This document shows positions 5,992 through 14,938 of a DNA stretch of 15,565 nucleotides, one piece after another (position 1 is the first letter of the stretch; the number at the start of each line of letters is the position of its first letter). The notes under the pieces were generated by a model, which was given only the letters and a program-made list of their open reading frames with translations, ran no database searches and had not been told where the DNA came from. Origin of the DNA: Limisphaerales bacterium (lineage in GTDB: Bacteria; Verrucomicrobiota; Verrucomicrobiia; Limisphaerales; UBA11358); NCBI GenBank assembly GCA_027451565.1, contig DAIDJC010000043.1:1-15565 (forward strand). The letters run 5' to 3'. The position numbers and the translations under genes are program-made.

Positions 5992-6953
5992 ATGCGGGCA
6001 AGCCAAAGGACGGCCAACCGGAGCGGCTGACCGTGGAATACTCGCAGCCAGGAACAAGGCTGGACACCTTTCTGAGGGAACGTTTCCCGGACATTTCCCG
6101 GGGTGGCTGGCGCCGCCTGATTGATGAAGGCAAAGTGCTGGTCAATAATCAAGCCGCCAAACCCACGCATCATCCCAGGGCTGGCGAGGTCATTGAAATT
6201 CACCCTGCCGAGACGCGCCCGGTTGATATCGGCCCGGAAAACATTCCACTGGAAATCCTGCACGAGGATGATTGGCTGCTGGTATTGAACAAGGCGGCTG
6301 GGCAGGTGGTGCATCCTGCCGCGGGCCATGCCGGGGGCACCCTTGTGAATGCGCTGCTGCATCATTGCGCCGGTTCCCTGAGCGGCATTGGCGGGCTGGC
6401 CAGGCCAGGCATCGTCCACCGGCTGGACAAGGAAACCACCGGCTGCCTGGTGGTGGCTAAAAATGACGCCGCACACCTGGCCCTCTCCGCCCAGTTTGCG
6501 GCTCGCGAGGTGCAGAAATCGTACCTGGCCATTGTTTGCGGCCAACCCAAAACGGTGACAGGGGAAATTCAAGCGGCCATAGGACGTCATCCCACCGACC
6601 GGAAACGGATGGCGGCCAACACACCGGGCCGAAGCCGCGCCGCCCACACCTCCTACCGCATGATGGAGGTGCTCAACCATGCGGCCCTCATGGAAGCGCG
6701 CATCCACACCGGGCGCACCCACCAGGTGCGGGTGCATTTCCAATTCCTGGGCCATCCCCTGCTGGGCGATTCAGTTTACGGCGCGCGCCTCAACCGGCAG
6801 TTCACCGAACAAACCGGCCTGACCCCGCCGCGCGTGATGCTGCATGCGGCGGCCCTGGGTTTTATTCATCCCCAAAGCGGCAAACCGGCGCGCTTTGAGG
6901 CCCCTTTGCCGGCTGATTTTCTTTCCATGCTGAAAAAGCTTCGCACACGGTGA
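5988..6953 (+). CDS. rluD: RluA/RluD-family 23S rRNA pseudouridine synthase
   Basis: Converts uridines of 23S rRNA to pseudouridine in the cytoplasm; RluD acts on the helix 69 uridines. The 321-residue product begins at the ATG overlapping the lspA stop. An N-terminal S4 RNA-binding domain occupies about residues 15-75 (TRLDTFLRERFPDIS, GWRRLIDEGKVLVNN). The catalytic domain follows, with the signature HRLDKETTG at 144-152 and catalytic Asp147. Further family blocks are ARIHTGRTHQVRVHF and HPLLGDSVYG. The S4 domain and length favour RluD/RluC over RluA. The exact target base cannot be read from sequence. It lies between lspA and mfd in one tight run, so it is probably transcribed with lspA. 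Confidence 0.93.
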   Translation: MNAGKPKDGQPERLTVEYSQPGTRLDTFLRERFPDISRGGWRRLIDEGKVLVNNQAAKPTHHPRAGEVIEIHPAETRPVDIGPENIPLEILHEDDWLLVLNKAAGQVVHPAAGHAGGTLVNALLHHCAGSLSGIGGLARPGIVHRLDKETTGCLVVAKNDAAHLALSAQFAAREVQKSYLAIVCGQPKTVTGEIQAAIGRHPTDRKRMAANTPGRSRAAHTSYRMMEVLNHAALMEARIHTGRTHQVRVHFQFLGHPLLGDSVYGARLNRQFTEQTGLTPPRVMLHAAALGFIHPQSGKPARFEAPLPADFLSMLKKLRTR

Positions 6954-6972
6954 CGCACCCGCCCAGTCCTCC

Positions 6973-9900
6973 ATGAAACCGCCGCCCACTGCGACCTCAA
7001 ACGCCGCCTTTCTGCGCGAGAAAATGGCCGGCACACCGGCAGTGGAAAAATTTCTCCACCGGATGGAATCGAGCGGATCGTTGCTATTCAACGGCGTGTC
7101 CGCGCGGGCATTTCCTTTGCTGGCCGCCCTTTGCCGCACCAGATTTCCCGAACGCTCCGTGCTGGTGGCCACCCGAAACCTGAAAGAACAGGAGGAAATC
7201 CGGCAGGACCTAGAAACCTGGCTGGGGCAGCCCCCTTGTTTTCATCCGGCTTGGGAAGGGCTTCCGCACGAGACGCGGCTGCCCCACCCGGACGTGATCA
7301 GCGACCGGCTGGAAACCCTGGTGACACTGGCCAGGGGCCCGGCGACGGTGGTGACCACGGCGGAGGCCCTGACGCAGCTCACATTCAATCCCCGGGAATT
7401 GCAGAATCGCACCCTCATCCTCAAGCGGGGCTCTTCCTTGCCACCCCTGAACCTTTTGTCCCAACTGGAGGCGCAGGGCTATGAACCCGTGGCCCAAGTG
7501 ACTCAAAAAGGTGAAATGTCCATGCGCGGAGGCATTGTGGACGTGTTTCCCATGACCAGCCCATGGCCGGCGCGCCTGGAATTCTTTGGCGATGAATTGG
7601 ATTCACTCCGCACTTTCGATCCCGCCACCCAGATATCCAGGGAAGCCATTGACCAGATCATCCTGCCGCCCGCAGGCGAATGGGGTCTTCTCAAGGCAGA
7701 GCATGATCCCGAAAAAAAAGCGCCGGCACAGCCCGGTCCGGCAACGCTCCTGGATCATCTGGGCCGGAATCCCATCGTGATCTTGTGTCATCCCGCGGAT
7801 TTGGCGGAAGCCTGCGCGGCGCAGGAAGATCAAATTCCAGCCGGGCATCCCCTGCACCGGTCCTGGTCCGAAATACAGGCCGACCTTTCCGCAAGGGGCA
7901 TGACCACCGTGGGATTGGAAGAAAGCGAAACATCCGTCCCATTGCCCGGCGCGGACGGGGAACCTGTGTGGAGCGGGGGAAAGAGTGAAAGCACGTGTGA
8001 ACTGTCCATAAGCGGCCTGGACGCATGGCAGTCGGCGGCGGCAAAACCCCTGGAACCGCAATTGGCGGATGCGCGAAGAACGGAATTTTTCAGCCAGTTG
8101 CACCGCTGGCTGCGCCAGGATTACCGGGTGGACCTTTTCTGCAACAACGACGGTGAACGGCAGCGATTTGAGGAAATCTGGACTGAACTTTACCCCGGGG
8201 AAACCACGCGCCCGGACATCAGGATTGGCACATTGACCCGTGGATTTGTCTGGGAAGCCGCGCGCTGGGTTGTGGTGACCGATGCCGAGGTTTTTGGCAG
8301 GTACAAGATACAAAGGCCGCGCCGTTTGAAATCGCCGCATGCGCTGGCCACGCGTTCGGCGCTGGACATAGATTTCACGGACTGGGAGGAGGGGGACCTG
8401 GTGGTGCACGTGCAGCATGGAATAGGACGTTACAAGGGCCTGGAAACGATTTCACTTAGCTCGTCAAAGACCGCCGCGCCATCGGAATGCCTGGTGATTG
8501 AATATGCGCCGGGAGAGGCCGGGGGGGAGCCGCCCAAGTTATTCGTGCCGGTGAGCGAGGCTCATTTGGTGGGCAAATACGTGGGGGCGGGGCGGGCCAA
8601 TCCGCCGCTGCACACCCTTGGCGGCACAAGGTGGGCCAAGGCGCGGGAACAGACAGAAAAGGCGGTCCGGGACGTGGCTGCGGAATTATTGCGCATCCAG
8701 GCTGTCCGTGAAACGCAGGTGGGCCAGGCCTGCCGGCCGGACACGCCGTGGCAAAGGGAATTTGAGGGTGCCTTTCTTTACGAGGAAACCCCGGATCAAC
8801 TCACGGCCATTATGGAAACCAAAGCCGACCTGGAGCGTGCCAAGCCGATGGACCGGCTTATTTGCGGGGACGTTGGTTTTGGCAAGACGGAGGTGGCCAT
8901 CCGCGCGGCCTTCAAGGTTGTCATGGATGGCAGGCAGGCGGCCATCCTTGTGCCCACCACCGTGCTGGCCCAGCAGCATTTCAACCATTTTCGCGAACGC
9001 ATGGCGGATTATCCGGTGCGCATTGAATTGATGTCCCGGTTCAGGACTCCGCGCGAGCAGCGCCAGGTTCTGGCGGGGCTGGCGCAGGGCACGGTGGATA
9101 TCCTGATTGGCACCCACCGGATCGTTCAAGATGACGTGGCCTTCAAGAACCTCGGCCTGGTGGTGATAGACGAGGAGCAGCGTTTTGGCGTGCTGCACAA
9201 GGAAAAATTCAAGCAGTTGCGCACCCTGGTGGATGTTCTCACCCTCAGCGCCACTCCCATTCCCCGCACCCTTTACCTGGCGCTCACCGGCGCACGGGAC
9301 ATGAGCACCATCCAGACGCCACCTCACGACCGCCTGCCCGTGGAGACGGTGGCTGCGGCGTATGATGAACGCCTCATCCGCGATGCCATCCAAAGGGAAC
9401 TCAACCGGGGCGGCCAGGTTTTTTTTCTGCACAACCGCGTGTCCACCATTGAAACCATGCGCCTGAAGTTGCAGGAACTGGTCCCCTCCGCGCGCCTGGT
9501 GGTGGGCCATGGCCAGATGGACAGCCATGAACTGGAGGAGGTGATGACCCGGTTTGTCAACGGCCAGGCCGATGTTCTCCTCTCCACCACCATCATTGAA
9601 AGCGGGTTGGACATTCCCAATGCCAACACAATCATCATTGACCGGGCGGACCGGTTTGGTTTGAGCGAGCTTTACCAACTGCGCGGACGTGTGGGCCGTT
9701 ACAAGCACCAGGCCTATGCCTACCTGCTGCTGCCGCGCCATGCGCGGCTGCTCTCAGACGTGCGCAAGCGAATCTCCGCCATGAAACAGTACGCCAGCCT
9801 GGGCAGCGGCTTCAAAATCGCCATGCGCGACCTGGAAATCCGCGGAGCCGGCAACCTCCTGGGCGCCGAACAAAGCGGACACATCACCGCCGTGGGCTTT

Positions 9901-10398
9901 GAACTTTACTGCCAGTTGCTCAAGCAAAGCGTCGCCACCCTGAAGGGAGAAAAAATCACGCCGCGCCTGGAGGTGCGGGTGAACCTGGATTTCATCGAAA
10001 CGACCGGGGAAATCACCGCCGACCACAGCCAACGCTCCAGCGCGGGATTGCCCCACGACTACATCCGTGAGCCCCGGCAACGCATTGAAATCTACCGCAA
10101 ACTCGCCCAGGCTGCCGATAAAAACCTCCTGGACTCGCTTCAAAAAGAATTAAGGGATCGTTTCGGACCCTTTCCTGCCGCCGTGGAACTGCTGCTAGCC
10201 ATCGCGGAACTCAAACTCCTCGCCGCAGCGCGCAGCATATCCCAAATTGAAGTGGTCGAAGACAAAGTCCGGCTTCTGCGCTCCGGTGAATTTATCACCG
10301 TGGGCGGAAAATTTCCGCGTTTGACCCGCCGCGAACCCAAGGCGCGATTGAAGGAAATTCGGCGGCTGCTGCTGGCGGTGGAGCCGGGAAAGCAATAA
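6973..10398 (+). CDS. mfd: Transcription-repair coupling factor Mfd
   Basis: A superfamily 2 DNA translocase that pushes RNA polymerase stalled at lesions off DNA and recruits UvrA for nucleotide excision repair. At 1,141 residues it has full family length. An N-terminal UvrB-like region includes KGEMSMRGGIVDVFP near 177. The CarD-like RNA-polymerase-interaction domain starts near 468 (EGDLVVHVQHGIGRYKGLE). The helicase core has Walker A GDVGFGKTE near 632, DEEQRFGV near 734 and LSATPIPRTLYLAL near 757. The RecG-like TRG region (RDLEIRGAGNLLGAEQSGH) lies near 951, and a C-terminal regulatory domain follows. It begins 19 nt after rluD, with no clear Shine-Dalgarno. No missing key motif was seen. 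Confidence 0.97.
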   Translation: MKPPPTATSNAAFLREKMAGTPAVEKFLHRMESSGSLLFNGVSARAFPLLAALCRTRFPERSVLVATRNLKEQEEIRQDLETWLGQPPCFHPAWEGLPHETRLPHPDVISDRLETLVTLARGPATVVTTAEALTQLTFNPRELQNRTLILKRGSSLPPLNLLSQLEAQGYEPVAQVTQKGEMSMRGGIVDVFPMTSPWPARLEFFGDELDSLRTFDPATQISREAIDQIILPPAGEWGLLKAEHDPEKKAPAQPGPATLLDHLGRNPIVILCHPADLAEACAAQEDQIPAGHPLHRSWSEIQADLSARGMTTVGLEESETSVPLPGADGEPVWSGGKSESTCELSISGLDAWQSAAAKPLEPQLADARRTEFFSQLHRWLRQDYRVDLFCNNDGERQRFEEIWTELYPGETTRPDIRIGTLTRGFVWEAARWVVVTDAEVFGRYKIQRPRRLKSPHALATRSALDIDFTDWEEGDLVVHVQHGIGRYKGLETISLSSSKTAAPSECLVIEYAPGEAGGEPPKLFVPVSEAHLVGKYVGAGRANPPLHTLGGTRWAKAREQTEKAVRDVAAELLRIQAVRETQVGQACRPDTPWQREFEGAFLYEETPDQLTAIMETKADLERAKPMDRLICGDVGFGKTEVAIRAAFKVVMDGRQAAILVPTTVLAQQHFNHFRERMADYPVRIELMSRFRTPREQRQVLAGLAQGTVDILIGTHRIVQDDVAFKNLGLVVIDEEQRFGVLHKEKFKQLRTLVDVLTLSATPIPRTLYLALTGARDMSTIQTPPHDRLPVETVAAAYDERLIRDAIQRELNRGGQVFFLHNRVSTIETMRLKLQELVPSARLVVGHGQMDSHELEEVMTRFVNGQADVLLSTTIIESGLDIPNANTIIIDRADRFGLSELYQLRGRVGRYKHQAYAYLLLPRHARLLSDVRKRISAMKQYASLGSGFKIAMRDLEIRGAGNLLGAEQSGHITAVGFELYCQLLKQSVATLKGEKITPRLEVRVNLDFIETTGEITADHSQRSSAGLPHDYIREPRQRIEIYRKLAQAADKNLLDSLQKELRDRFGPFPAAVELLLAIAELKLLAAARSISQIEVVEDKVRLLRSGEFITVGGKFPRLTRREPKARLKEIRRLLLAVEPGKQ

Positions 10399-10671
10399 TT
10401 TCAAGCCGGGAACGGGGCGGGGGTTTTAGTTTTGGCCGGGCCGAGGCGGAGAGGGAGGAAAAGCCATGGGTGGAGGATGGATTTTGGAAATGCACGGTGT
10501 GCATCCCACTCATCCCGCGTTTGCCTTATGCGCCGGAATGCGCCGGAATGCGCCGTTGCCCAACGCCACATCTTTTCTGTCAGTGCTCTGAAGATCAGCC
10601 CTGGGCAATGGCGCCCCATCCTTCCCTGTTTTTTATTGGCACTTTGCCATGGGGCTGGCTAACTGAGTTGA
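10399..10671 (+). other. Non-coding gap after mfd with a short tandem repeat
   Basis: A GC-rich stretch of 273 nt between mfd and the TPR gene. It contains a 10-bp unit (atgcgccgga) repeated 2.8 times at 10528-10555. Short open frames exist in several phases, but none has a convincing start site or recognisable product. It probably carries the promoter of the downstream gene. I see no clear intrinsic terminator for mfd. Confidence 0.5.
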
Positions 10672-12180
10672 ATGAGTTTGCCTGGGAATAGCATGGAAAT
10701 GAAAGCCCATGGGAACAACATTGACATTGACAGCGCGCCGGGCCATGCCGCGCTTGTTTGCGCCCAAGGCAAATTGAAGATGGCAGAGGCTCAATGCCGC
10801 CAATTATTGATACAACAGCCCGGGAACGGGCATTTGATGTATTTATTGGCGCTGACGCTCCAAAAAGCCGGGCGCAAACGGGAAGCCTTGGAATGGATGG
10901 AACGGGCATCCGCTTTCCAGCCTCACTCCGGGCTGGTCCATGAGGGTTTGGGATTTATTAAATCAAGTTTGGGTCAGCATTCGGAAGCTGCGGCCCATTA
11001 CCGGCATGCCATAGCCCTGGGCTGTAAAAAGGCTGGCGCCTACTACAGCCTGGGACAGATTTTATACCAGATGGGACGGGTCGAGGAAGCCCAAGGCTGC
11101 TTCCATGCGGCGTCGGAATTGGACCCCGGGGACAAGGCGGTGTGGAATAACCTGGGGAAATGCCTGGCCGACATGGGGCGCCTGGAGGAGGCGCTTTCGG
11201 CCTATGACCGCGCATTGCAGTTGGACGCTGGCTACGCACTGGCAGGTTATGGCCGCGCCCTGGTTTACCTGGCGCGCGGAAATTTTGCCAATGGTTTTGC
11301 CGAATACAACCAGTGGCGGCATCACGCAATACCAAGGCGAACTTTTTCCCAACCCGCGTGGCATGGCGGAGAAATGCCAGGGCAAACCCTTTTCCTGCAT
11401 GCGGAACAAGGATTTGGCGACGCCATCCAGCATGCCCGTTTTTTGCCGGAAGCACGACGCCGCGTGGGACGCCTGGTTTTGGAATGCCGGCCAGAATTGA
11501 AAACCCTTTTCATGCAGGCCAGCCTGGCGGATGAGGTGATTGCCCATGGGGAAACACCGCCGGCATTTGACTTTTGGGCCTCGCAAATCAGCCTTCCGGG
11601 ACTTCTCAAGGTGACCTTGGAGAATCTGCCCAATCGTGTTCCCTATTTGAAATGGCAGGACGGCCCCGAGGAGAATGCACGGGACAGGAACCCGGAAAGA
11701 AAAACCTTGAGGGTGGGGCTGGCATGGTCGGGCAACCCCTCGCACCATCAGGATGCGTCCAGGTCAACCCCCTTGCAAAACCTGACGCCGCTGAAGGATA
11801 TACCCGGCATCCGCTACATCAGCCTTCAAAAACCCGTTCCGGCCCGCGACATCCGTGTCTTCCAAGACTGGCCAACCATGGAGGATGCGGGAAGCCACCT
11901 GACCGACTTTCTGGCATCAGCCCGTTTGGTGGCAGGCCTGGATTTGGTGGTGACGGTGGACACGGCAATGGCCCATCTTGCCGGGGCCTTGGGCAAACCC
12001 GTCTGGACCTTGCTGCCAGCCGCGGCAGACTGGCGCTGGCAAACCCGGCGCACCGATTCACCCTGGTACCCCACCATGCGCCTATTCCGGCAACCCCGCG
12101 GGGGTGACTGGCATGCCGTGGTGAATTCAGTGGCCGGGGCCCTGGAAAAATTCGCCCAAAACCATGGCTCGGGCATTTAA
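10672..12180 (+). CDS. TPR-repeat protein with C-terminal glycosyltransferase-like (GT9/GT41-type) domain
   Basis: A 502-residue two-part protein. Residues of about 25-205 are TPRs, best seen in AYYSLGQILYQMGRVEEAQG (123-142) and AVWNNLGKCLADMGRLEEAL (156-175). The C-terminal half matches the heptosyltransferase-like domain often fused to TPRs, with HAEQGFGDAIQHARFLP (243-259), RVGLAWSGNPSHHQDASRS (347-365), a LQ-K block (385-387), DLVVTVDTAMAHLAGALGKP (424-443) and DWRWQTRRTDSPWYPTMRLF (453-472). Such proteins are presumed to transfer sugars to proteins or envelope glycans; the donor is not known here. No TM segment is seen, so it should be cytoplasmic. The ATG at 10672 has no clear ribosome binding site, whereas an ATG seven codons in (10693) follows GGGA at good spacing and may be the real start. 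Confidence 0.87.
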   Translation: MSLPGNSMEMKAHGNNIDIDSAPGHAALVCAQGKLKMAEAQCRQLLIQQPGNGHLMYLLALTLQKAGRKREALEWMERASAFQPHSGLVHEGLGFIKSSLGQHSEAAAHYRHAIALGCKKAGAYYSLGQILYQMGRVEEAQGCFHAASELDPGDKAVWNNLGKCLADMGRLEEALSAYDRALQLDAGYALAGYGRALVYLARGNFANGFAEYNQWRHHAIPRRTFSQPAWHGGEMPGQTLFLHAEQGFGDAIQHARFLPEARRRVGRLVLECRPELKTLFMQASLADEVIAHGETPPAFDFWASQISLPGLLKVTLENLPNRVPYLKWQDGPEENARDRNPERKTLRVGLAWSGNPSHHQDASRSTPLQNLTPLKDIPGIRYISLQKPVPARDIRVFQDWPTMEDAGSHLTDFLASARLVAGLDLVVTVDTAMAHLAGALGKPVWTLLPAAADWRWQTRRTDSPWYPTMRLFRQPRGGDWHAVVNSVAGALEKFAQNHGSGI

Positions 12181-12240
12181 AAGCCGCATCGAATAGTCAT
12201 TGTCCCGCATGCCGCCCCGTCTTTATGATGGCGCACGGAC

Positions 12241-12804
12241 ATGTTTTACAAGGCCATCAACGACAGGACAAAAATGCGTCTTTTGGACCAGCAGGACAGC
12301 GGCGCCTTATATCAACTGCTGGAAGGAAACCGCAACCACATTCGGGCCTGGCACCCGTGGGTGGATTTGATTACGACACCGGCTGCGACCGAACGGCTGA
12401 TTCAAACCTGGCTTCAGCAGTTTGCCAACCAAAGGGGATTTTTCGCCGGCATCTGGCATGATGAACAGTTGTGCGGGGTGGTGCATCATATCAATGTGGA
12501 CTGGATAAACCGGTGGACCGCCCTGGCCTACTTTTTGGATGCCGGGCACCAGGGCCGGGGCATCATGACCCAAGCCTGCCGCGCGATGGTGGAACATGGT
12601 TTTCATGACTGGAAACTCAACCGGATCACCATCGAGTGCGCCACGGAAAACAGGCGCAGCCGGGCTGTGGCCGAGCGTTTGGGCTTTACACTGGAAGGTG
12701 TCACACGACAGGTGGAGTGGGTTCAAAATCGTTTTGTGGACCATGCCGTTTACGGGCTGTTGAAGGATGAATACAAACCATCCCGCCCCGCTGGCAAGGC
12801 GTGA
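12241..12804 (+). CDS. GNAT acetyltransferase, RimJ/RimL type
   Basis: A 187-residue acetyl-CoA-dependent N-acetyltransferase. The fold is recognisable from the opening substrate-side helix (LEGNRNHIRAWHPWV, 27-41), the beta-4 strand and pyrophosphate loop (ALAYFLDAGHQGRGIMTQAC, 94-113, with the Q-G-R-G-I acetyl-CoA signature at 104-108), and the late motif NRRSRAVAERLGFTLEG (137-153). This pattern is that of the RimJ/RimL group, whose members acetylate ribosomal-protein N-termini or small molecules. The substrate cannot be told. It follows the TPR gene by 60 nt on the same strand and converges on the permease gene with a gap of only 46 nt. Start chosen at the only ATG giving a full-length domain; the ribosome binding site is weak. 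Confidence 0.9.
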   Translation: MFYKAINDRTKMRLLDQQDSGALYQLLEGNRNHIRAWHPWVDLITTPAATERLIQTWLQQFANQRGFFAGIWHDEQLCGVVHHINVDWINRWTALAYFLDAGHQGRGIMTQACRAMVEHGFHDWKLNRITIECATENRRSRAVAERLGFTLEGVTRQVEWVQNRFVDHAVYGLLKDEYKPSRPAGKA

Positions 12805-12850
12805 TCCGGCCCGGCTCCTCCCGGTCCGATGCAAGCCTGGGCGTGATCGC

Positions 12851-14302
12851 TTACGTGGTTTCCGCCCGGCGCCCGGCGCGATTTCCCCATGCCCCGTAAA
12901 ATGCCACATAAGCGTAGGCGACCAGGGGAACGACATACGAAACCTGGATGCCAAATTGATCCGCCAAGGCGCCTTGCAACAAAGGCAGGAGTGCGCCTCC
13001 CAGGATGGCCATGACCAAGAGGGAGGAGACCTGGCTCTTGTAAATGCCGGTGCCATCCAGGGCCAGTGAAAAAATGTTGGGCCAGCCGATACTGCTGAAC
13101 AAACCAATGCCCACGATGCACCACATGGCCGTGGTTCCGCCCATGAAAATGGCCAGGGCGAGGAGGGCCACGATGGCCAGGCCAAAAAGAAGCAACGTGC
13201 GTCCTGCCCTGGCACAACCCGCCTGAAACAATGCCCAGCACAAAACCAGGAATGGCAGGTAATGCCGCACCACCTGCCATCCTTGTGGCAAATCGAAGCC
13301 ATGCTGCGCGGCATCCCAGGACCGGACTAATAAAAACACCACAAAACCAAGAGCCGGGATGACCGCCATGAGAACCTGCTTGGCGCCTTTTCTCATTTCC
13401 CCCAACTCCACGGCACCCATGAACCGGCCCATCAACATGCCGCCCCAAAATAGCGACACATAGGAACTGGCCTGCACCGGGGTCAAACCCGCCACTTCCC
13501 GCTGGCCCAAAAAGCTGATGATGGTGCTACCCACGGAAACTTCCCCGCCCACGTACATGAAAATGGCAAGAACCCCCAATTGAACATGCGGGAAACGGAG
13601 AGCCATAAAACCCCTCTCTACCTGGCCTTCACCCACATGAGGCAGCCGGATGAAAAAAAACACCGCCGCCAGCGCCAAAAACACCAGGCAGAAGGCCAGG
13701 TACGGCACCTTGACCGAATCCACGCCGGACACGCCGCTGTGCGCAAAATATTGAAAAATCAGGAAACCACCGATCGCCGGTCCCGCGGTCGTCCCCACGG
13801 AATTAAAGGCCTGCGCAAGGTTCAGGCGGCTGGAAGCGGTGCGTTCCGGCCCGAGAATGGTGACGTAAGGATTGGCCGCAATCTGCAACATGGCAAAACC
13901 CAGCCCCACGATGAACAATCCGCCCAGAAAAAGTCCGTAGGAAAGGCTCGCCGCCGCGGGCCAGAACAAGGCGCTGCCCGCTGATGCAAGCAACAACCCC
14001 AGCACCACCCCGTTCTTGTACCCCAACCGGGCTATGGGATCCCCCGCCGTGGCCGAAACCAGAAAGTAAAAAAGTGAACCTAAAAAATACGCCCCAAAAA
14101 AGGCGGACTGCACCAGCATGGCATGCCGGTAATCCAAGTGGAATGCCTCTTTGAACTTCGGGATGAGAATGTCATTGAACACCGTCATGAAACCCCAAAG
14201 GAAAAACAAAACCGTCATGATGGAAAATGGCCCTCGATAAGTGCGGTTGCCATTGGCCTGGTTGGGGGCGGCTTGCGGGCTGGCGGAGTGCATGACAGTC
14301 AT
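12851..14302 (-). CDS. Sugar:H+ symporter of the FucP/GluP branch of the major facilitator superfamily
   Basis: A 483-residue inner-membrane permease with twelve hydrophobic segments. Family signatures are FFLWGFMTVFNDILIPKF (33-50), SAFFGAYFLGSLFYF (66-80), MLQIAANPYVTILGPE (138-153) and TASSRLNLAQAFNSVGTTAG (155-174). Asp44 corresponds to the buried Asp of E. coli FucP, while FucP Glu135 is Gln140 here, as in the glucose/galactose (GluP-type) members. Hexose or galactose uptake is therefore more likely than fucose. A long insertion between TM8 and TM9 (RSWDAAQHGFDLPQGWQVVR) is notable. The first ATG sits directly after an AT-rich run without a ribosome binding site, and Met4 is also possible. 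It stands alone and converges on the GNAT gene. Confidence 0.92.
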   Translation of the reverse strand: MTVMHSASPQAAPNQANGNRTYRGPFSIMTVLFFLWGFMTVFNDILIPKFKEAFHLDYRHAMLVQSAFFGAYFLGSLFYFLVSATAGDPIARLGYKNGVVLGLLLASAGSALFWPAAASLSYGLFLGGLFIVGLGFAMLQIAANPYVTILGPERTASSRLNLAQAFNSVGTTAGPAIGGFLIFQYFAHSGVSGVDSVKVPYLAFCLVFLALAAVFFFIRLPHVGEGQVERGFMALRFPHVQLGVLAIFMYVGGEVSVGSTIISFLGQREVAGLTPVQASSYVSLFWGGMLMGRFMGAVELGEMRKGAKQVLMAVIPALGFVVFLLVRSWDAAQHGFDLPQGWQVVRHYLPFLVLCWALFQAGCARAGRTLLLFGLAIVALLALAIFMGGTTAMWCIVGIGLFSSIGWPNIFSLALDGTGIYKSQVSSLLVMAILGGALLPLLQGALADQFGIQVSYVVPLVAYAYVAFYGAWGNRAGRRAETT

Positions 14303-14935
14303 GGTTTTATAATCTTGAAAAACGGGATTTCAGGGCATCGTAAGGATCAGGACGAAAAAATGAAAGCAAACAAGCCAAAGCCCAAGCCTCAGTGCAGGGC
14401 AGGCTGGCTTGGATGCGTCGTGGCGTGCCATGGCCATGGAATGGAAAGGGGATAAAAAATGCATGGAACCCTGGCATGATGCCTGTTCGCTGAGAAAGTG
14501 CATGTGGCATAAAATGGCCACGACAGCCACGCGGTGCCCTTTCCAAGGCTACAGGTTGGCAACGGGTGGAAAAACGGCAACGGGCTGGAATTCCACGCAT
14601 TTGGCACGCATTTGGCACTCAATTGGCAACCGATTCCACGCTTACGACCACCTCAAGCGAATTCACGCAATCCCATGCCCGGAGATTGCGTGTGGGCGGG
14701 GTATTGGATTGCGAGGCCGACCAGGAAAGATTGTCCCCGGGCCGGCGAACCTGCCACGCCCGGTTGGCATTCATCTCCAACAAACCCCGATATTGACCCA
14801 GACTGTCGGAGAATCGCGCGTTGGATGAGTTGGAAATGGAAATCGCCCGTTTTATTCCCCAATCTGCTCAGAAGCCTACTTCCGAAACCATGTTTGAGGC
14901 GGCTCGTTTACTAGACCAGAACCCGGTTTGCCGCC
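14303..14935. other. Non-coding stretch between permease and beta-propeller gene
   Basis: About 630 nt without a convincing gene. Several overlapping open frames exist on both strands, but they are of low complexity, lack ribosome binding sites and resemble no family. It includes an 11-bp tandem duplication (acgcatttggc, 14595-14616) and, at its right end, a strong inverted repeat. The left part (14303 on) should hold the promoter of the minus-strand permease gene. Confidence 0.5.
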
Positions 14936-14938
14936 TCA
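14895..14938 (-). terminator. Inverted repeat at the end of the beta-propeller gene, possible terminator hairpin
   Basis: Arms tgaggcggc (14895-14903) and gccgcctca (14930-14938) are perfect 9-nt inverse complements with a 26-nt loop. On the minus strand the first arm begins exactly at the TGA stop of the gene running off the right edge. The stem is GC-rich, but only AAA-like sequence and no T-run follows, so it may be an RNA 3'-end stabilising hairpin rather than a classical intrinsic terminator. Confidence 0.45.

Noticed and set aside
5850..6755. 301-codon minus-strand frame across lspA and rluD
   Set aside because: Antisense to two genes with clear catalytic motifs; GC-rich DNA produces such long shadow frames.
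8686..9741. 351-codon minus-strand frame inside mfd
   Set aside because: Antisense to the conserved helicase core of mfd and without any recognisable domain.
10399..10440. Intrinsic terminator after mfd
   Set aside because: A G-rich run followed by Ts is present, but I could not find a matching stem, so it does not qualify.
14409..14914. Plus-strand frames of 126-139 codons in the gap before the beta-propeller gene
   Set aside because: Overlapping in several phases, no ribosome binding site, low-complexity composition and no family resemblance.
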